NCBI GenBank assembly: GCA_014773175.1 | Contig: VXCM01000052.1 | Coordinates: forward strand, 394,115-458,114 | DNA from: Lucifuga dentata | Lineage: Eukaryota > Chordata > Actinopteri > Ophidiiformes > Bythitidae | Length of the DNA: 64,000 nucleotides | Direction: 5' to 3' | Part shown: one piece after another, positions 47,253 through 60,213 of the stretch | Position numbering within the stretch: position 1 is the first letter of the stretch | Layout of the letters: every line of letters begins with the position of its first letter | Program-made: the position numbers and the translations under genes | The notes under the pieces: generated by a model | What the model saw: the letters and a program-made list of their open reading frames with translations, nothing else | Databases searched by the model: none | Told to the model about the DNA's origin: nothing

Positions 47253-47663
47253 ATGTTTGCTGATTGTCCAACTCCTTGCAGAGAGAAGGAGCCAATCTGC
47301 CAAGGTTTGAACCCAAGCGGGATGGATTCACAGAAGCACCCAGACTTTGCTTATCGTGATTTAGGTATTTGTCAAAAAGGATGCGGGCTTCTTCTTCGAC
47401 GTCAAGACATCACCAAAGGGAATCACTGCTGTCTGGACGCGCTTCGTTTGGTGACCGATGCGCTTGAAGAGAGAAGCGCGACTTTGGAGCATGAAGTCCG
47501 GATGGCGAGGCTCAGGTGGAACAGGAGGGAGCAGTTCCTTTTAGCCCAGGTGTCAACTCTGCAGAACGAAGCGCAGCTCGCTGCCCTCAAGTACCAAAGG
47601 AAACTCCACCAGTACATGCTGCATATCAGCAGCATTGCAGAGCAGGTCATTGGGTTCTACAGG
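47253..47663 (+). CDS. pdzrn4: PDZRN3/PDZRN4-family exon: zinc-finger tail and coiled coil, probably pdzrn4
   Basis: From ATG 47253 the frame encodes 137 residues up to FYR and a good donor (AGG|gtaaga), phase 0. ICQKGCGLLL, GNHCC-DALR, RWNRREQFLLAQVSTL and AALKYQRKLHQYMLHI align with the segment between the TRAF-type zinc finger and PDZ1 of human PDZRN3/PDZRN4; the RRE-LLAQ and QYM-H words look closer to PDZRN4. These are E3 ligase/scaffold proteins with RING, TRAF-like finger and two PDZ domains. The gene follows CNTN1 on the same strand in human, which supports pdzrn4. The frame is closed by TAA at 47217-47219, and no RING is encoded in the exon. Starts could be M1, or M24 (gggATGG, a stronger context). 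Alternatively TCCAACTCCTTGCAG is an acceptor, so that the exon begins at 47282 in phase 2 and joins an unseen RING exon. Confidence 0.82.
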
Positions 47664-47693
47664 GTAAGAAATGCTTTGCTGTTTAATACTGCA

Positions 47694-47722
47694 ACAAAAA
47701 AAAAAAAAAAAAAAAAAAAAAA
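47694..47722 (+). repeat. Poly-A run
   Basis: About 29 A just after the donor of the first pdzrn4 exon. Confidence 0.9.
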
Positions 47723-47815
47723 ATGCAATTTGAATCAATAACTGGATATCTTTATAAAACACCCAAACACCACAGGCTGGCTCCTGTAAATATTACTTTG
47801 TGTTTTCTGCATTAG

Positions 47816-47911
47816 AAGGACTTGAGGACACCTGGTGACATGCAGTGCCAGATGTCAGGGGAATCAACATGTGCAGAGGGAGAGCCACAAGAGCAAACTC
47901 AAGCACCTGAG
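47816..47911 (+). CDS. pdzrn4: Second pdzrn4 exon (linker before PDZ1)
   Basis: Acceptor tctgcattag and donor GAG|gtaagg frame 96 nt in phase 0, encoding KDLRTPGDMQCQMSGESTC then AEGEPQEQTQAPE. It is a low-complexity, acidic, Gln-rich linker where the human proteins have a short variable stretch before PDZ1. Phase agreement with the exon before and good splice sites support it; the protein sequence itself is not diagnostic. The PDZ exons were not found in the window. Confidence 0.65.
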
Positions 47912-48639
47912 GTAAGGGAAATATACTCACTGCTCACAGCTTTACATACATGTGTCACTCTCAATTTCAGCTGATAACACCAGAGTATGTGGCTTATTTA
48001 TAAAATTTTTATAAATGGCTTAGTGTGAGGTTCCAGTAGGGGTATCACACTAATCTACGCGAGACACTTTCCAGTGTTGTTGACATTTGGATTGAGTGTT
48101 TATATGCATGGCAACCTCTGGGATTCAGTAGTGCTTACACCTATTCTTTCACCTGCTGCCTCAGCTCAGGCTTAACCCCACTGTCAGACGATTCTTTGTG
48201 TAAATGTTGACTTTGGGATCCCATGTACTGTTATTGCTATGGAGTGGTAGCGATCTCTGGCTAAAGGAAGCTTATAGTTTGTAATCTCACTTTACACCCT
48301 ATTGTTTGTCATCTGGTGTGTATCTGTGTTTATTAACCAAAGATGTTGTGAGAACCATGGATAAGTGAACCATGATAATGGATACTACATTGAGTATGAC
48401 ACAAAGAGAGAGAAAAAAAGCTACAGCTTTATAATAAATGCTCTAGTAATCTTGGCAACAGGAAACTGATCATAAAAGATCCTCAGTGGAATGATAACAA
48501 GCATTTTCAGGTGTCTCAAAACCAAACCAAAACAGTGATATGAAGAGATTTCATCCTACTGCTTTTTCTAAAGTGGTCTTTGACCTTTTGTTGGGGACTC
48601 AGCAGATCTGATATCAGTTGCTGGCAAAACTCTTTTGAG

Positions 48640-48677
48640 TTTTTTTTTTTTTTTTTTTNTTTTTTTTTTTTTTTTTT
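48640..48677 (+). repeat. Poly-T tract with an N
   Basis: T run interrupted by an undetermined base at 48659. Confidence 0.9.
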
Positions 48678-51600
48678 AGGGTACTTTGTGTATTCACCTC
48701 TGGAAAACTTTAGACACCTTATCTCATTTCACGTAGAATCACTGCATCCTGCCATGCAAAGATTATTACAGCACTCACCAATCATATTACACTTTAATTG
48801 GCATTATGCTGAATATTAAATACAAAATATGGATTCAAATTAGTTGGAGCAATATGAGTGAGCATCTTCATTTATAATCCTCTTTGAATACTTTTCATAT
48901 GCCAGTTGCCATAAAATGAGAATACCAGAGAACAAAATACTCTTCCTGTTAACAACTTGGAATTATATATGAATAATGGCCTCTTAGCTTCTGTGCTTTG
49001 TATAATGTGCATTCTCAAAATGTGTTTCATTTAAATGTTTGCAACTTTATCCATGTCAATTTGTAACTTAATGGACCAAACCACATGGAGCCACTTTTTA
49101 GCAACTACATAGTCAGTGTTGCAGGGAATCATTATTAAACCATTTAATGTGGGTGTAACTTCCAAATGTAATAACAACATTTGTGGTTGTAAGCTCACAG
49201 AGTAGCCTAAAAGTTGGTGTTATTAACCTTCCGGCCAGGGACGGGGTATTGTGTTTGGGCCGTGGGTGAGGGTGGGTGAGTTTAATTGTGGTCGTGGTCA
49301 CATGAAGTATCTCTCTAATTGCCTACAGCATGCTGTGAGTGCAACAGACTCACTTTTGATTAATGTGGAAAACTGTTTGGTCTCTTCTGCCAATGCTGGG
49401 CAGTGATGCAGCATCTATTTTCAGCCCTCTTTTTTTTTTCCTCAGCTAAAACCCCACTCTAATGTGTCTTTAATAGTTTTTTCACTGCTTTCTTCTCCTT
49501 TCGCTTCCAGAATGGATTTTCCAATACTTGAGAGCCGTTGCAGAACATCAAACATTTTACAGTTTAGTGAAAATCCACTTTGTTGGAAAAGTAATGGGCT
49601 TTCTCTCCCTTTTTGTGTGAAAGCAAGTTTAATTGGTGTGCTGGCCAGTGCAGTTGTTTGGGCTGTGGAGCGGCTACACTTTGCCTAATTGAAGTTTTTA
49701 AATGATGTCTGATTGTAGTTTTGGAGACTTTCTGACCCGAAGACCCAACTAACATCTTCAATTGTCCAGCGGTGATACTTGGAGATTATTTGGCCACTGC
49801 GCATGGGGCCAATATGGACACACATCCTCTTCCAGACCAATCAAGATATTTGTTTCATGATAGGAATTTCTTTCTCCTTTCAATTATTTTACTTGAATTA
49901 AAGATTCTATTTTTGTTAATATTTTGAATGAAAGATCCAGAGGATAAACATAAAGACAGTTTTTTCACAGCCCATTTTGCTTGCATTTACCAAGGTTGCT
50001 AATATTTGTGGAGGGCCTGTGTGTATATATATCCAGCTGATTGTCTTTCCACTGGCCTGGCAGTGAATGCAATGGGTGGCTATGGGTGAGTCTGCCAGTT
50101 CTGCGAAGTTAAAAAAGGGATAATGGAAGCAAGACACAGTATTTTAAAGCAACAGGATTAGTCACATTAGAAACACATACTGTTGCCTTCATTGGCCCAT
50201 GTAATTTGCCCTTCTGTTTGTTTAAAACCAGATGAATATACAAATGAAGCCGCAGTTGAGTTTAAACAGTCCCACTCCTCTCATTTCCTGCCAAGATCCC
50301 CCAAATCCACACTTACGCTTGGAGTCAGCTAAAACTTTTGAAAACTAAAGCATATCCTCCAAAAAAAAAATATTTTCAAACACATTATAATAGGTATTTT
50401 TTTCATGTATCCCCAAAGCTGCTGAAAAGGTGAATAAAATGTGAATAAAATGTTATTTTGTTGATGCAGACTCTGTCCGCCACACTAATACTACTACAGA
50501 GAAGTGCTACTGACAGAAACATCCAGGATTTTTCAGCTGTCTGAGAGTGGGAGGGCAGTATTTCCAGCTGATTCTTTTTGTTAAGATGAAGGGGAAGGAG
50601 AAGAGGAGAGAGGAGACTACATAACTTGAGTATCAGCGCAATCAAAATCCAATCTTGCATGACAGGTGGAGACACAGGAGGGCCATTTTGTTGGGATCCA
50701 CTTTAGTGATATCAGTTGTGAGACCATGTTTAGCCATATAGATTTTTTGTACTCCTATTCCCCAAAGCATTTTGTTGAACATAGAAAGGAATTTTTGTAT
50801 TTGAAGAAAATGCCATAAAACAACTTAATACTCCCCTCACAGCTGACAGATCAAGAAACAGGATTTGTTGAACATGTAAACTGCAGCCACTTTCAACATC
50901 TGCATGGCTTGTGTCGTGTTGTAAATGTGAAGTTGCTGTGTTCTATGTGCATCAGCTCCCTGGAGGTGTTTTCCTACCTGTTCTGCTCTGTTTGGGATGT
51001 CATTTAGCCAGAATTTACATGGCAGCAGCTGTTTATTCAAACCGTTTGCCTGTGAGAGGGACCGCCCTGCTCTCCATTTCCTTCTTCCTCTCCAGTCTGA
51101 CAAACAAACTTACATTCAACATGATTTAGATGATGGAGTTTCAATTCAGGTTGATTTAAGGTAACATGGGCTTAGACTTTATAGTTAAAAATCTTACAAT
51201 CGGTTTGTGAAATGTGCAGACATTTTGATTTACTTAAGAAGTTGATTATTAAATGCCTATTTAACAGCATTTGGGAGGCCTATAAAACATGTTACTCTGA
51301 GTTATCTTCCTACATATTTACAGGATTTCATTAGTTGAATTTGCAGTATTTTCACAGGTGTTGGTTTGGCAAACAAGTTGTTATTCCAAAGCTTCAGGCA
51401 TGTAGCTTTGCATTAGTTAATAAGGCAGATACTGAGATTAGAATACTTCAGAGTTCGGGTTGTGGAGGTGGAAGAGGAACTGATGTACATTTGTAAGTTT
51501 TGTTTGCTAGTCTTGGCTGTCCTTAGCTGCATATGTATCTTTGTGTATGTGTGCGTGTGTATGTGTGTTTGCATGCGTACATGTGTTTACTAAAGCCTTC

Positions 51601-52042
51601 CAGGTCTGTTGTTTTATGCAGGAGGTGAAAAAGAAAACTGTTCCACTAAAGACCACCTTGCTCGTAAAGAGGAGCACTCTGGGTAAATGTCACTACCTGC
51701 TGAAAGGTCCTTTTATAATGTGGATGGGATGTTGGTCAGGTTGGCTTGTAGGAGGTTGGAGAGTAAATCATACAGTATAATTCCTGACCTGAACTCAGAT
51801 GAAATGTTTTTATATTTTCATGTTGATGAAAAATTGTATTCCCAATTATATTCATTTATTCCACTCATCTTCAAAATGGACTCTACGCCCAGCTCATATG
51901 AAACCCTCTTTGTGTGTATACATGAATTTCTATATTTGTGTAACTGTATGTAAAAATGCCCAATATACTTCAAAAGATGTCAGAAAAAACAACATAAGAG
52001 CAGGCCAGTAAACATATCCTAGAACAATGCTCACATTGTTGT

Positions 52043-52200
52043 CTTAAAGGACCATATTGGTGGTTCTTTAATGCTTGAGCTCAATAAATATTACCTGAAT
52101 ATACGTTACAGTACTTCCAACTATTTCCCAAAGTGTACTACTGGAGTGGTACATTTTCAAACCTTACAACATATCTGCATACATGTGACTTTGGGTAGGT
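52043..52200. mobile_element. MITE-like fragment, family B copy 3 (inverted)
   Basis: CTTAAAGGACCATATTGGTG, ATATACGTTACAGTACTTCC and TATTTCCCAAAGTGTACTAC resemble the reverse complement of the copies at 11.6 and 21.3 kb. The CATACATGTGACTTTGGG part resembles their other half. Diverged; borders approximate. Confidence 0.4.
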
Positions 52201-54813
52201 TTGCGTGGGACTTTCTGTGCTCTTTTTGCTGCATCAGGCACAAAGTTTGAGTCTCACAGTTGAGCAGGTGTGCATGTATTCCAGCTCATTCCTCTCCAGG
52301 TGAACCGCAGGGAGCATTCAGTGACTGGAGCAATTCATCATTTCAGTTCCCCAGGAGGTGAAAGCTCAGCTCTGTTCACACCTAAATAACTGAAGCCTGC
52401 TGGTCTCTTCTGCTTCTCTGTGAACTTTAGTGAGAGCCTCATGTTCAGGATTCATAAGGCAACATCTGGAAAAGAGCCTAGTGTCAAAGAGGCTGTAAAG
52501 TATAGGAGGCTGAAATGAAACTGATGAACTTTCCAGGTTACTTCCTAGTGTGGTATTTTAAGGTACTGTATGTACGTGCACTTACAATGAGGCACATGCA
52601 CACAATCATGGAGTCATACATACAGTATATGGGCATAGACAGAGAGACACACACATAAAATGTGGCACAGAAAGCTCTACTGTAAGCAGACACTCTCTTC
52701 TGTCTGCCCGTTTGAAGAGAAGATGGCTTTGTTGTGACGTGATGCACCAACTAAGTAACTGTGGTTGAATCCAAATTCAGGCGCCCCCTCTATTCCCATC
52801 TTACCACTACTGGGAGGTTTGGTTAGTCAGTGACCTGATGGCTTTTGAACTCACACGGACCTACTGATTTCCCTGAGGCCTGATAAACATGTGGTTTAAT
52901 GTGCATGTTACAGGAAGATTACAGTGAAAGCCTTGAGTCAGCATGCAGACACACGTGCTCAACCAGGTGCATGTGCACACACACACTCGCACGAACATTC
53001 ACATGAACACACAGCAGTGGCCACTCTATCATCAGGGTTGTCAGCACAGCTTGTAATGAGTGTGTAATGAGGTAAAGTTGTGGCTCAGCCCGCCAATACT
53101 CTCCAACCAAGTTAAACCCAACGTGGCCTTTGTTAGCATCACAAAATGATAACAGCTGCTTCTATTGGCTAAACGTACATCAAACGGCTCAGAGCAGCAG
53201 ACAGGTTGAATGTCAATTTAGCTTGAACCCATAAAAAAAACTGGAGCCTGACTCTGTTAAATCCATTATAGACAATCTTGGAAGTTTGAAGTGCTTCTGT
53301 GAATCATGTTGGGTAAAACATCCTGGTCTTTGTCATGAGGACCGTGACATTACCTTTGGCCTTTCAGTGGAGCTGTTACATCATCAAAGCACCATGCCTG
53401 TATTTACTGCACATTCATCTGCAAACCGAATTAAGGCTCTCCCCGCTTGTGTCGACAGAAGGATTAAGGCTTAATTACACTGGGGCAGAAGCTGTCATAT
53501 AATCAGGGAAACAACTGTACAGTGTAAGACCAGTGCAGTGCATTAGGGAGGTGTTGAGGAGAGGGATAAGCCTGTGTAATATGCCAGGTGTGTCTAGGGT
53601 ATTAGCAAACACTGGCATGGTACTGTATGCCTGCCAAGACAAGGGATCTAAACAAGCCCACCTTTTGTATCCTCTCTCTCTATATATTGGCTATTGTTAA
53701 ATTGAGGAAAACAGCAGAAGATTTTGCCTTCCATAAATGCCCACACAGCAGCATACGCAAATGTAAGCAAATGCAGGAACGCAATTATAAGCACAAAGAT
53801 AAGCAGAGATATGCGAAGGGAGAGCAGCATTTATTAGCTGCTGGATGACTTAGAAGTTGTATTAAAACTTTGTGTAAATACTCAGAATGCCCTCTGGACA
53901 AAGTGGAATTCCCAGCTGAATACTGTTGCATTTTATTTTTCTACCTGTCTTAGTTTGACCCTTGAACAGCAAACTTACAATCACCACTCCTCAAATTCTG
54001 TAAGGCTTTTTCTTCCTGAGCTGTTACCTCATGAATATGAAGTTGTTCTGTTATTTATGACTCACACATTCACCTAAATATTATTCAAGGAACAGGAATA
54101 ACAGGAACAATGGAACCTCTTCAAGCAGCATCAGCTTCAGGTTTTCCTAATTACAGTAAATGAGTAGGTTTCCTCCTGTAATAGCCAGTTAGTGGTGTTT
54201 ACCCAGTGTTGTGTGACTTCTTAGAAACTAGTTTGTGACAGGGACGATATTTTTGCAGTCACATAGTCTAACCTTTGTGTCACTGTTGGAATTGAGGAAG
54301 GAAGGTCCGATGAATTTGTTTTTAATTAGCTATATGGACTTGTAGTGTAGTGGATTATGTTTAAGCATAATGAATGCTGTTGTTCCTACACATTGAGCTG
54401 AGTGATTTGATCATTGTATATAGACCTATTAAATCTTGAAATTTTAAACATTATGCAGTACATTACTAATTGGTTTGATACTCTAATTTGACTTTTTCAT
54501 TTTATATTGCTGAGTAGTAGTTCAAGGCCAAGCTCCGCACAATGTCATAATTTTCCTCTTGTTCCAATAACAGTTAAATTAAAAGATGTAAAGTAGAGAC
54601 GTAATATATTAAAAACATCTGTCAGTCATAAATATCAGTACTTTATCGTTACTAAAGCTGTAAAATATATTAGAACATACAAGTGTGCCACTTTGCAGAC
54701 TTCAAGTGTTATGAGTTTCAACTTGTAGTGTGTTTTCACAGAGCTCTTATGTCAGGGTTTCTTCGCTTCATTTCCTGCTAATTGATATGCAACATGTAGG
54801 AATCTGAAAGCAA

Positions 54814-54815
<2 letters not shown>

Positions 54816-54851
<36 letters not shown>
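54816..54851 (+). repeat. (GT)n microsatellite
   Basis: Uninterrupted GT dinucleotides. Confidence 0.95.
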
Positions 54852-54853
<2 letters not shown>

Positions 54854-55257
54854 GGACCACAGTACAGCTGGTGCTGTTGAGTCAGCCTGCCGAGGTCACA
54901 GCCCTGGTGTTATTACCAGACCTCCTTCTCCCTGTGCCAACAGAAAGCAATGCCATTCTCTCACTAAATCTGATTTTATCTCAGCGTTCCAGATTGGATT
55001 TGGCGTCATTACATCCTCCCCACATTGAGACACATTGTTTGTTTTTTTTTGTTTTTTTTTTGCATGTCATGTATTACTCATTAAGTTGCATTTGTTTAGC
55101 AGATTAGGTAGAAATTGAGTAAAGGCCATGTGGTGAAGGATTTGTCTCCTGTGTACTGACTTGAGATGAGTGTCCATAACTTTCTTCATGAGAAGACAAC
55201 TGAATGCATTTAGATAGTGTAATAGCTGAAGTGTACCAGCAGATGGCAGAATTTACA

Positions 55258-55336
55258 CACTATATACATAGTGTATATAGTGTATAGTGTATATACTATA
55301 TACTATATACTACACTATACTATATACTCGCTATAT
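55258..55336. repeat. AT-rich self-complementary TATA(C/G)T repeat
   Basis: Repeats of (T)ATA(G/T)TGTATA followed by (TATAC)n units that pair with each other. Can form a cruciform; likely a diverged simple repeat. Confidence 0.8.
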
Positions 55337-58300
55337 ACATGCAGTTTCACACTGATTTCCAACCTGCTACAGATGTTGGCAGGCTTGTTGATTTGTCCTT
55401 ACTCAGTTAATTAGGCTAGTTAGGAAAATGTTTCTCTGTCGGAGCTTGTTTTGGTTGTGGCAATACATCTGTGTTCATTTGATTCTCAAACACAAGTTTA
55501 TTTTGTTTAACTTTTTCAGTAAAGATAAGCTTACTGTGGTCCTCAGAGTGACAACACATACATAAACCAGCCTCTATATGTGCAATAACTTGAATGTATT
55601 CTCGTGTGAATTGAATTGTGTGCTTTGCTACTGGCTTCCTTTATGTAGGAAATCTCTTCAAGACAACATACAAGTGTTCCATCTCTTCCATATTTGAAAG
55701 GATTCTGCGGTGATGTGCTGCTGTGCTTTCTCTTTTTCTTCTCTCATCTCATCTCCCATCTAAGATATGTACTCTGGTTCTGTTCTGTGCATTTATGTGG
55801 AGTAAAGTGCATCACATAACAGTCACATAGCAGAATGCCAAGCCTTTCATGTTTTATATTTCACATAATCTCGATGTGGAAGCGATTCTGGGTTGCTTGG
55901 ATCAACAAAAACCTGCTGGGCTGTTTCATGAGAAACTCTAGAATGCAACCACAACTCCACAATCCAAATTTTTGACTGAAATTGTATCTCGCTGTTTGTT
56001 TCAGTTATTCAGCAGCTATCACGAGCCAGGATGACCCACTGGGAAAGCCTCAAGACAAACACGACTGTCGTCTCCCATTAACTTGTACCAATTGCTGATT
56101 AAGTTTCAATAGTCTCTCACTAGTTGGTTTCCTCCGCTTAGCCACCTAATGAATGCCAGGGATGATTTGGCTGCGATTGTCTTCCCTCATCACTGCAAAT
56201 GACTGCTGAGTGCTGCTACACCATGAAATCAATAACTTTAGACTATCAGAGACAAAACACTTTCAGATTAGTGATGAGAGTGATTTGAAGTGTTTTGCTT
56301 TGAATGTGTGTATAAGTGTGTGTTTATCTGGATGGGAGTGAGGGAAACAGAGACGGAGTTAATGGTTTTGTGTGTGTGAGAGAGAGAGGGAGGGAGAGAG
56401 ACCAAGAGAGCAAGAGAACACAACAGTGAGAAAAACTGAGAACTCTTGATGGTGCTTGTTTGTACTGTACATGTGTGCACATGTGCATGTTTGTTTACTT
56501 CAGGATAACATGTTTGCTTTATATGAAGATATTCCTAATATACAAATGACAAAAATTACCTCCTCGCAAAGCAGTGGGAGCTAAAATCAATGGCAGCTAC
56601 CAATGTGTGGCCAATCAAAGTGAGTAGTTGGCCCCTTGCTGCAGGCGGCAGCTTTCCTCCTTATTGTTTTTAGGGCTGTGTAATTGGCTTGAGCTGATAG
56701 ATACTGGAATAAATGCAGATTGCTCTTCTTGTCCATAATCCAGTGCTGTTTTACAGTACACGGGATTCACTGGTCAGTAACAATGTCAGTGCAAAGAATA
56801 AGACTTTATTTTTTGCCCCATTCCATTCATAATATTGCACAGTCCAGTAATTTACTATCCTCTTTGTCTTGAGTCATCTGCCTTGTTGACAGAGTTTGCC
56901 ATGCCTTGTGCAGAGGGACCATGATTCATCAGTTCTGTAGCGTGCTCATAGAATTTTTATTCATCTCTTTCACTCTCTCTCTCTTTTTCTCCTGCATTAT
57001 AAAGGTTCAAAACAGTCTTTCTAAGATCTTTCTATTTTATCAATGTGTGTTTGTACACAGCTGAAGGCCATAAATCAAGCATGCATTTGCACTTTGCATA
57101 ATGTATCCCATGTTAGGATGATGAGATGTGGGTGATCTTATGAATAATACAAGCTGCTCAGTATTTGATGCCAGGTACAGATAATAATAAAACAAGCTTC
57201 TATCAACATGGGCCAACCAGGAGAGCCAAAGAGCTTGGTACATTAGCTGTGGACGGCTGGTGATAAATCAGGCATTCACAGAGAGGGTTGTTTGGCATCA
57301 GGAGCTCCCTCTGGAGGCCTCCTGGAGCTGTGCCATACGGCAGGGCAAGGCATACAGAATGCCCTCCTTACCCACTACACCAGGTCTCCGGGGTGGCTTT
57401 TAATCGCCACAAATGGGCGCAGATAACAAGTGGCTGTATTTCATGATCTGTCCAACAATAACGGCCTCCTTTTTTTTTACTGCAAGGAGATGTCAGGTTG
57501 CAGGCATAATTGGTGCTTCTGTGGGGATTTTATGAGTTTGTTTACTCTGAGAGGAGTACTTGTCTCTGGGATGCGATGGTCTCCTTAGGGCCTGCTTGGT
57601 TGATATACTTTCTGTTTGTGTCTGTATAGGATGGGGAGGGTGTCTAATGATCAGATATCACCCACTGATTGATGTGCTTAGGGCCAAAGTCTGGGGTGGC
57701 TGGTATTATCTGAGCTCATATCTGACCATCTTCATTCACACGCTCTGAGTGGTGGACAATAGAGTGAGAGACTCGCCTCTGTCACTACTCTGATGGATGG
57801 CTGCTGTCTGAGCCAATCCAGGGCTATTTTTCATACATTTCCATCCTTTCTCACACTAGAAGTGGGGGGAGGGGCTTGTCTCACTGCCTCGGAGGTGTCT
57901 GGGAATGTAGCGTCTTGGCAGAATAAGTGAAGTGTAAGTAACCTCTGCTGTTGTCTTTAAATAGACAAGCTTGTAGTTTGTTCTCCCTGCATGTTTCTGT
58001 CACAATGCAAAACCTCTACCACCTGCAATTATGTACATACATCTCTTGGTGTGTGGTGATAATTCATACACTCAGTTTTGACCTGCTGCGCATGAAAACT
58101 TGGCTATCATCGTCAGTTGAGAAACCATTAAACATAATCTGTAACTGTGGAGGAGATTGCACAGCGCCTTCCAAAACAATGAGCCATGGCTAAATTAGCA
58201 TTGTCTTATGATTTGCGCTCCGTGTTTGACGTTTAAGTATAATGATGTTACAAGCACTTTTCTTCATGTAGGAGATTGTGCCTTGATTACTGCACATTAA

Positions 58301-58499
58301 GTCTCACAAGTATGCCAATTCATTATCTCTTATTTCTTCTAATTTCCATTTTCCTGTCAATATGAATGTTCTAGCTCTGTGTAAAGCACCAGAGTTCAGA
58401 GCTGGTCACATGCAGCTACATCTGTAGAAGTTAATCATCCACAGTGATTGAATACACTGAATACCTGCAGTGGGCCATGAAGAAAGCCAGTAAAGGTGT

Positions 58500-58640
58500 G
58501 TCCCATCTGGTAACACTGTGGCCTACTAGGTTTAGAGAGCATCCTATAAAACTAAAGGTCACAAGTTCAATCCTTGCAGCATGTAGTTGGTCTATTCCAA
58601 GTGTGCTTTGTTGCTGCTGTCCTGTGACCACTTGTGAAAG
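58500..58640 (+). mobile_element. tRNA-derived SINE-like segment
   Basis: GTGGCCTACTAGGTTTAGAG resembles a tRNA box A, and 32 bases on AAGGTCACAAGTTCAATCCT resembles box B (GGTTCAANTCC). The spacing and the words match the head of tRNA-derived SINEs common in fish. The body and tail downstream are not recognised. It cannot be a working tRNA because the arms do not fold. Confidence 0.5.
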
Positions 58641-59655
58641 TACTAAATTATTCTGTGGGTAGTTTGTGTACTTTAAAGTTGATATATTATACATAATAAT
58701 GTTCTTAATTTCATTTTTGAAATCTTGGATAGATGTTTTAATGCAAAATAAACAACATTGATCCACTTCTACTCTCCAATGCTACAGTGCTGGTGTGCAC
58801 ATGGAGTAAAATGCCGGAAATGGCAGTACCCATGGATTGTAAAACAATGCTGGTGAAACACTTGCTCACTAGCCTTGTAGTTTGTAGGTGTGTCTAACCA
58901 GGTGTGTAGGAGGAGATATTCATGTGTTACATGTTGACATGAACATGTTGCAAAGGCAAAGGACTAATCAAAACTAAAGCTTTCAGGGCAGCTCAGGACC
59001 TGGTTTGTCTTACTGGCTGCATTTCTATAGGTGTGAATGTCAAGTTTTTCAACTTTAATAATATTCAACACATACTCCCTACTACTGTATATTCCACTAT
59101 AAAAATGAGAGAAAATAACAATAAAATATCATGTGTTCCTTTAATACCCCTTCACACAATGGCATTTTTAATGAGAAATAACTGTGTTGCTGCTCAAATC
59201 TTATGGTTTTTCACATAAATGCTAAGCACTTTTATTTCTGACTTATATTACTTTTAGAACTTGCATATGTATGCATGTTTGTGTGCTTATAGGTAGGTGT
59301 AGTATCTGTTATTTATGTACGTGTGCGCATGTACATTTGCTTACGTATATGTATGCATGTATGTATATACATATAAAGCTTTGTTATTTTTTATTTTATT
59401 GTTTTTATTTTGTCTTGTATCATTACCTTGTAATTGCCTACTGTATCCAGCCTGATGTTGCATATTATTTAAATGTTGCTATTTATGGCATTCTATTTTA
59501 TTTTATTTCATTTTACTTTATTTTATTTCTCTGGAAAGCACTTTGTGCTTCTGTTGGAAAAATACTATACAAATAAAATTATTTTTATATTATTATTATT
59601 CACTCCCAGAACACCACATTCATTATTATTTGGTGATAAATAACCGTAATGTTAG

Positions 59656-59675
59656 AGAATGTTGGAAATGTAAGT

Positions 59676-59717
<42 letters not shown>

Positions 59718-59739
59718 TNAGAATGTTGGAAATGTAAGT

Positions 59740-59781
<42 letters not shown>

Positions 59782-59782
59782 T
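59656..59782 (+). repeat. Exact 63-bp duplication with (GT)n, flanking a single N
   Basis: 59656-59718 and 59720-59782 are the same 63 bases (agaatgttggaaatgtaag, GT repeat, tatgtt), separated by the N at 59719. Probably an unmerged contig overlap. Confidence 0.95.
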
Positions 59783-59861
59783 GGCATCTAGATTTGAGAC
59801 AGCTATCACTTGAGACATGACTGATGCACAGACCTGACAGCAGAAACACAGCATTGTTACA

Positions 59862-59863
<2 letters not shown>

Positions 59864-59902
<39 letters not shown>

Positions 59903-59935
59903 TATGTGTATGCGTGTATGTATGTGTTTATGCAT
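59864..59935 (+). repeat. (GT)n microsatellite with TATG interruptions
   Basis: GT repeats degrading into GTATGTGTATGC units. Confidence 0.9.
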
Positions 59936-60093
59936 GTGCATGCCCGTGTCTGTGTGTTATCACAATAAGAGCTGTGCCACAGCTCTCCAATAACAGTCAC
60001 CCTATGTTGTCGTTTTTCCTCACACCTCTTCCCTGCATGACACCATCAAAGTGACACTCACCTGTGCTTTGTAACACACGTCTGTCAGTGGCA

Positions 60094-60112
60094 TGTGACG
60101 TGTATGTATTTG

Positions 60113-60151
<39 letters not shown>

Positions 60152-60174
60152 GTCNTGTGACGTGTATGTATTTG

Positions 60175-60213
<39 letters not shown>

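Noticed and set aside
58500..58640. Possible tRNA gene
   Set aside because: Boxes A and B are present but acceptor and anticodon arms do not pair; a SINE head fits better.
59271..59576. A 101-codon + strand frame rich in Tyr, Phe and Leu
   Set aside because: It is the translation of AT-rich TTTTATTT-type repeats; no domain.
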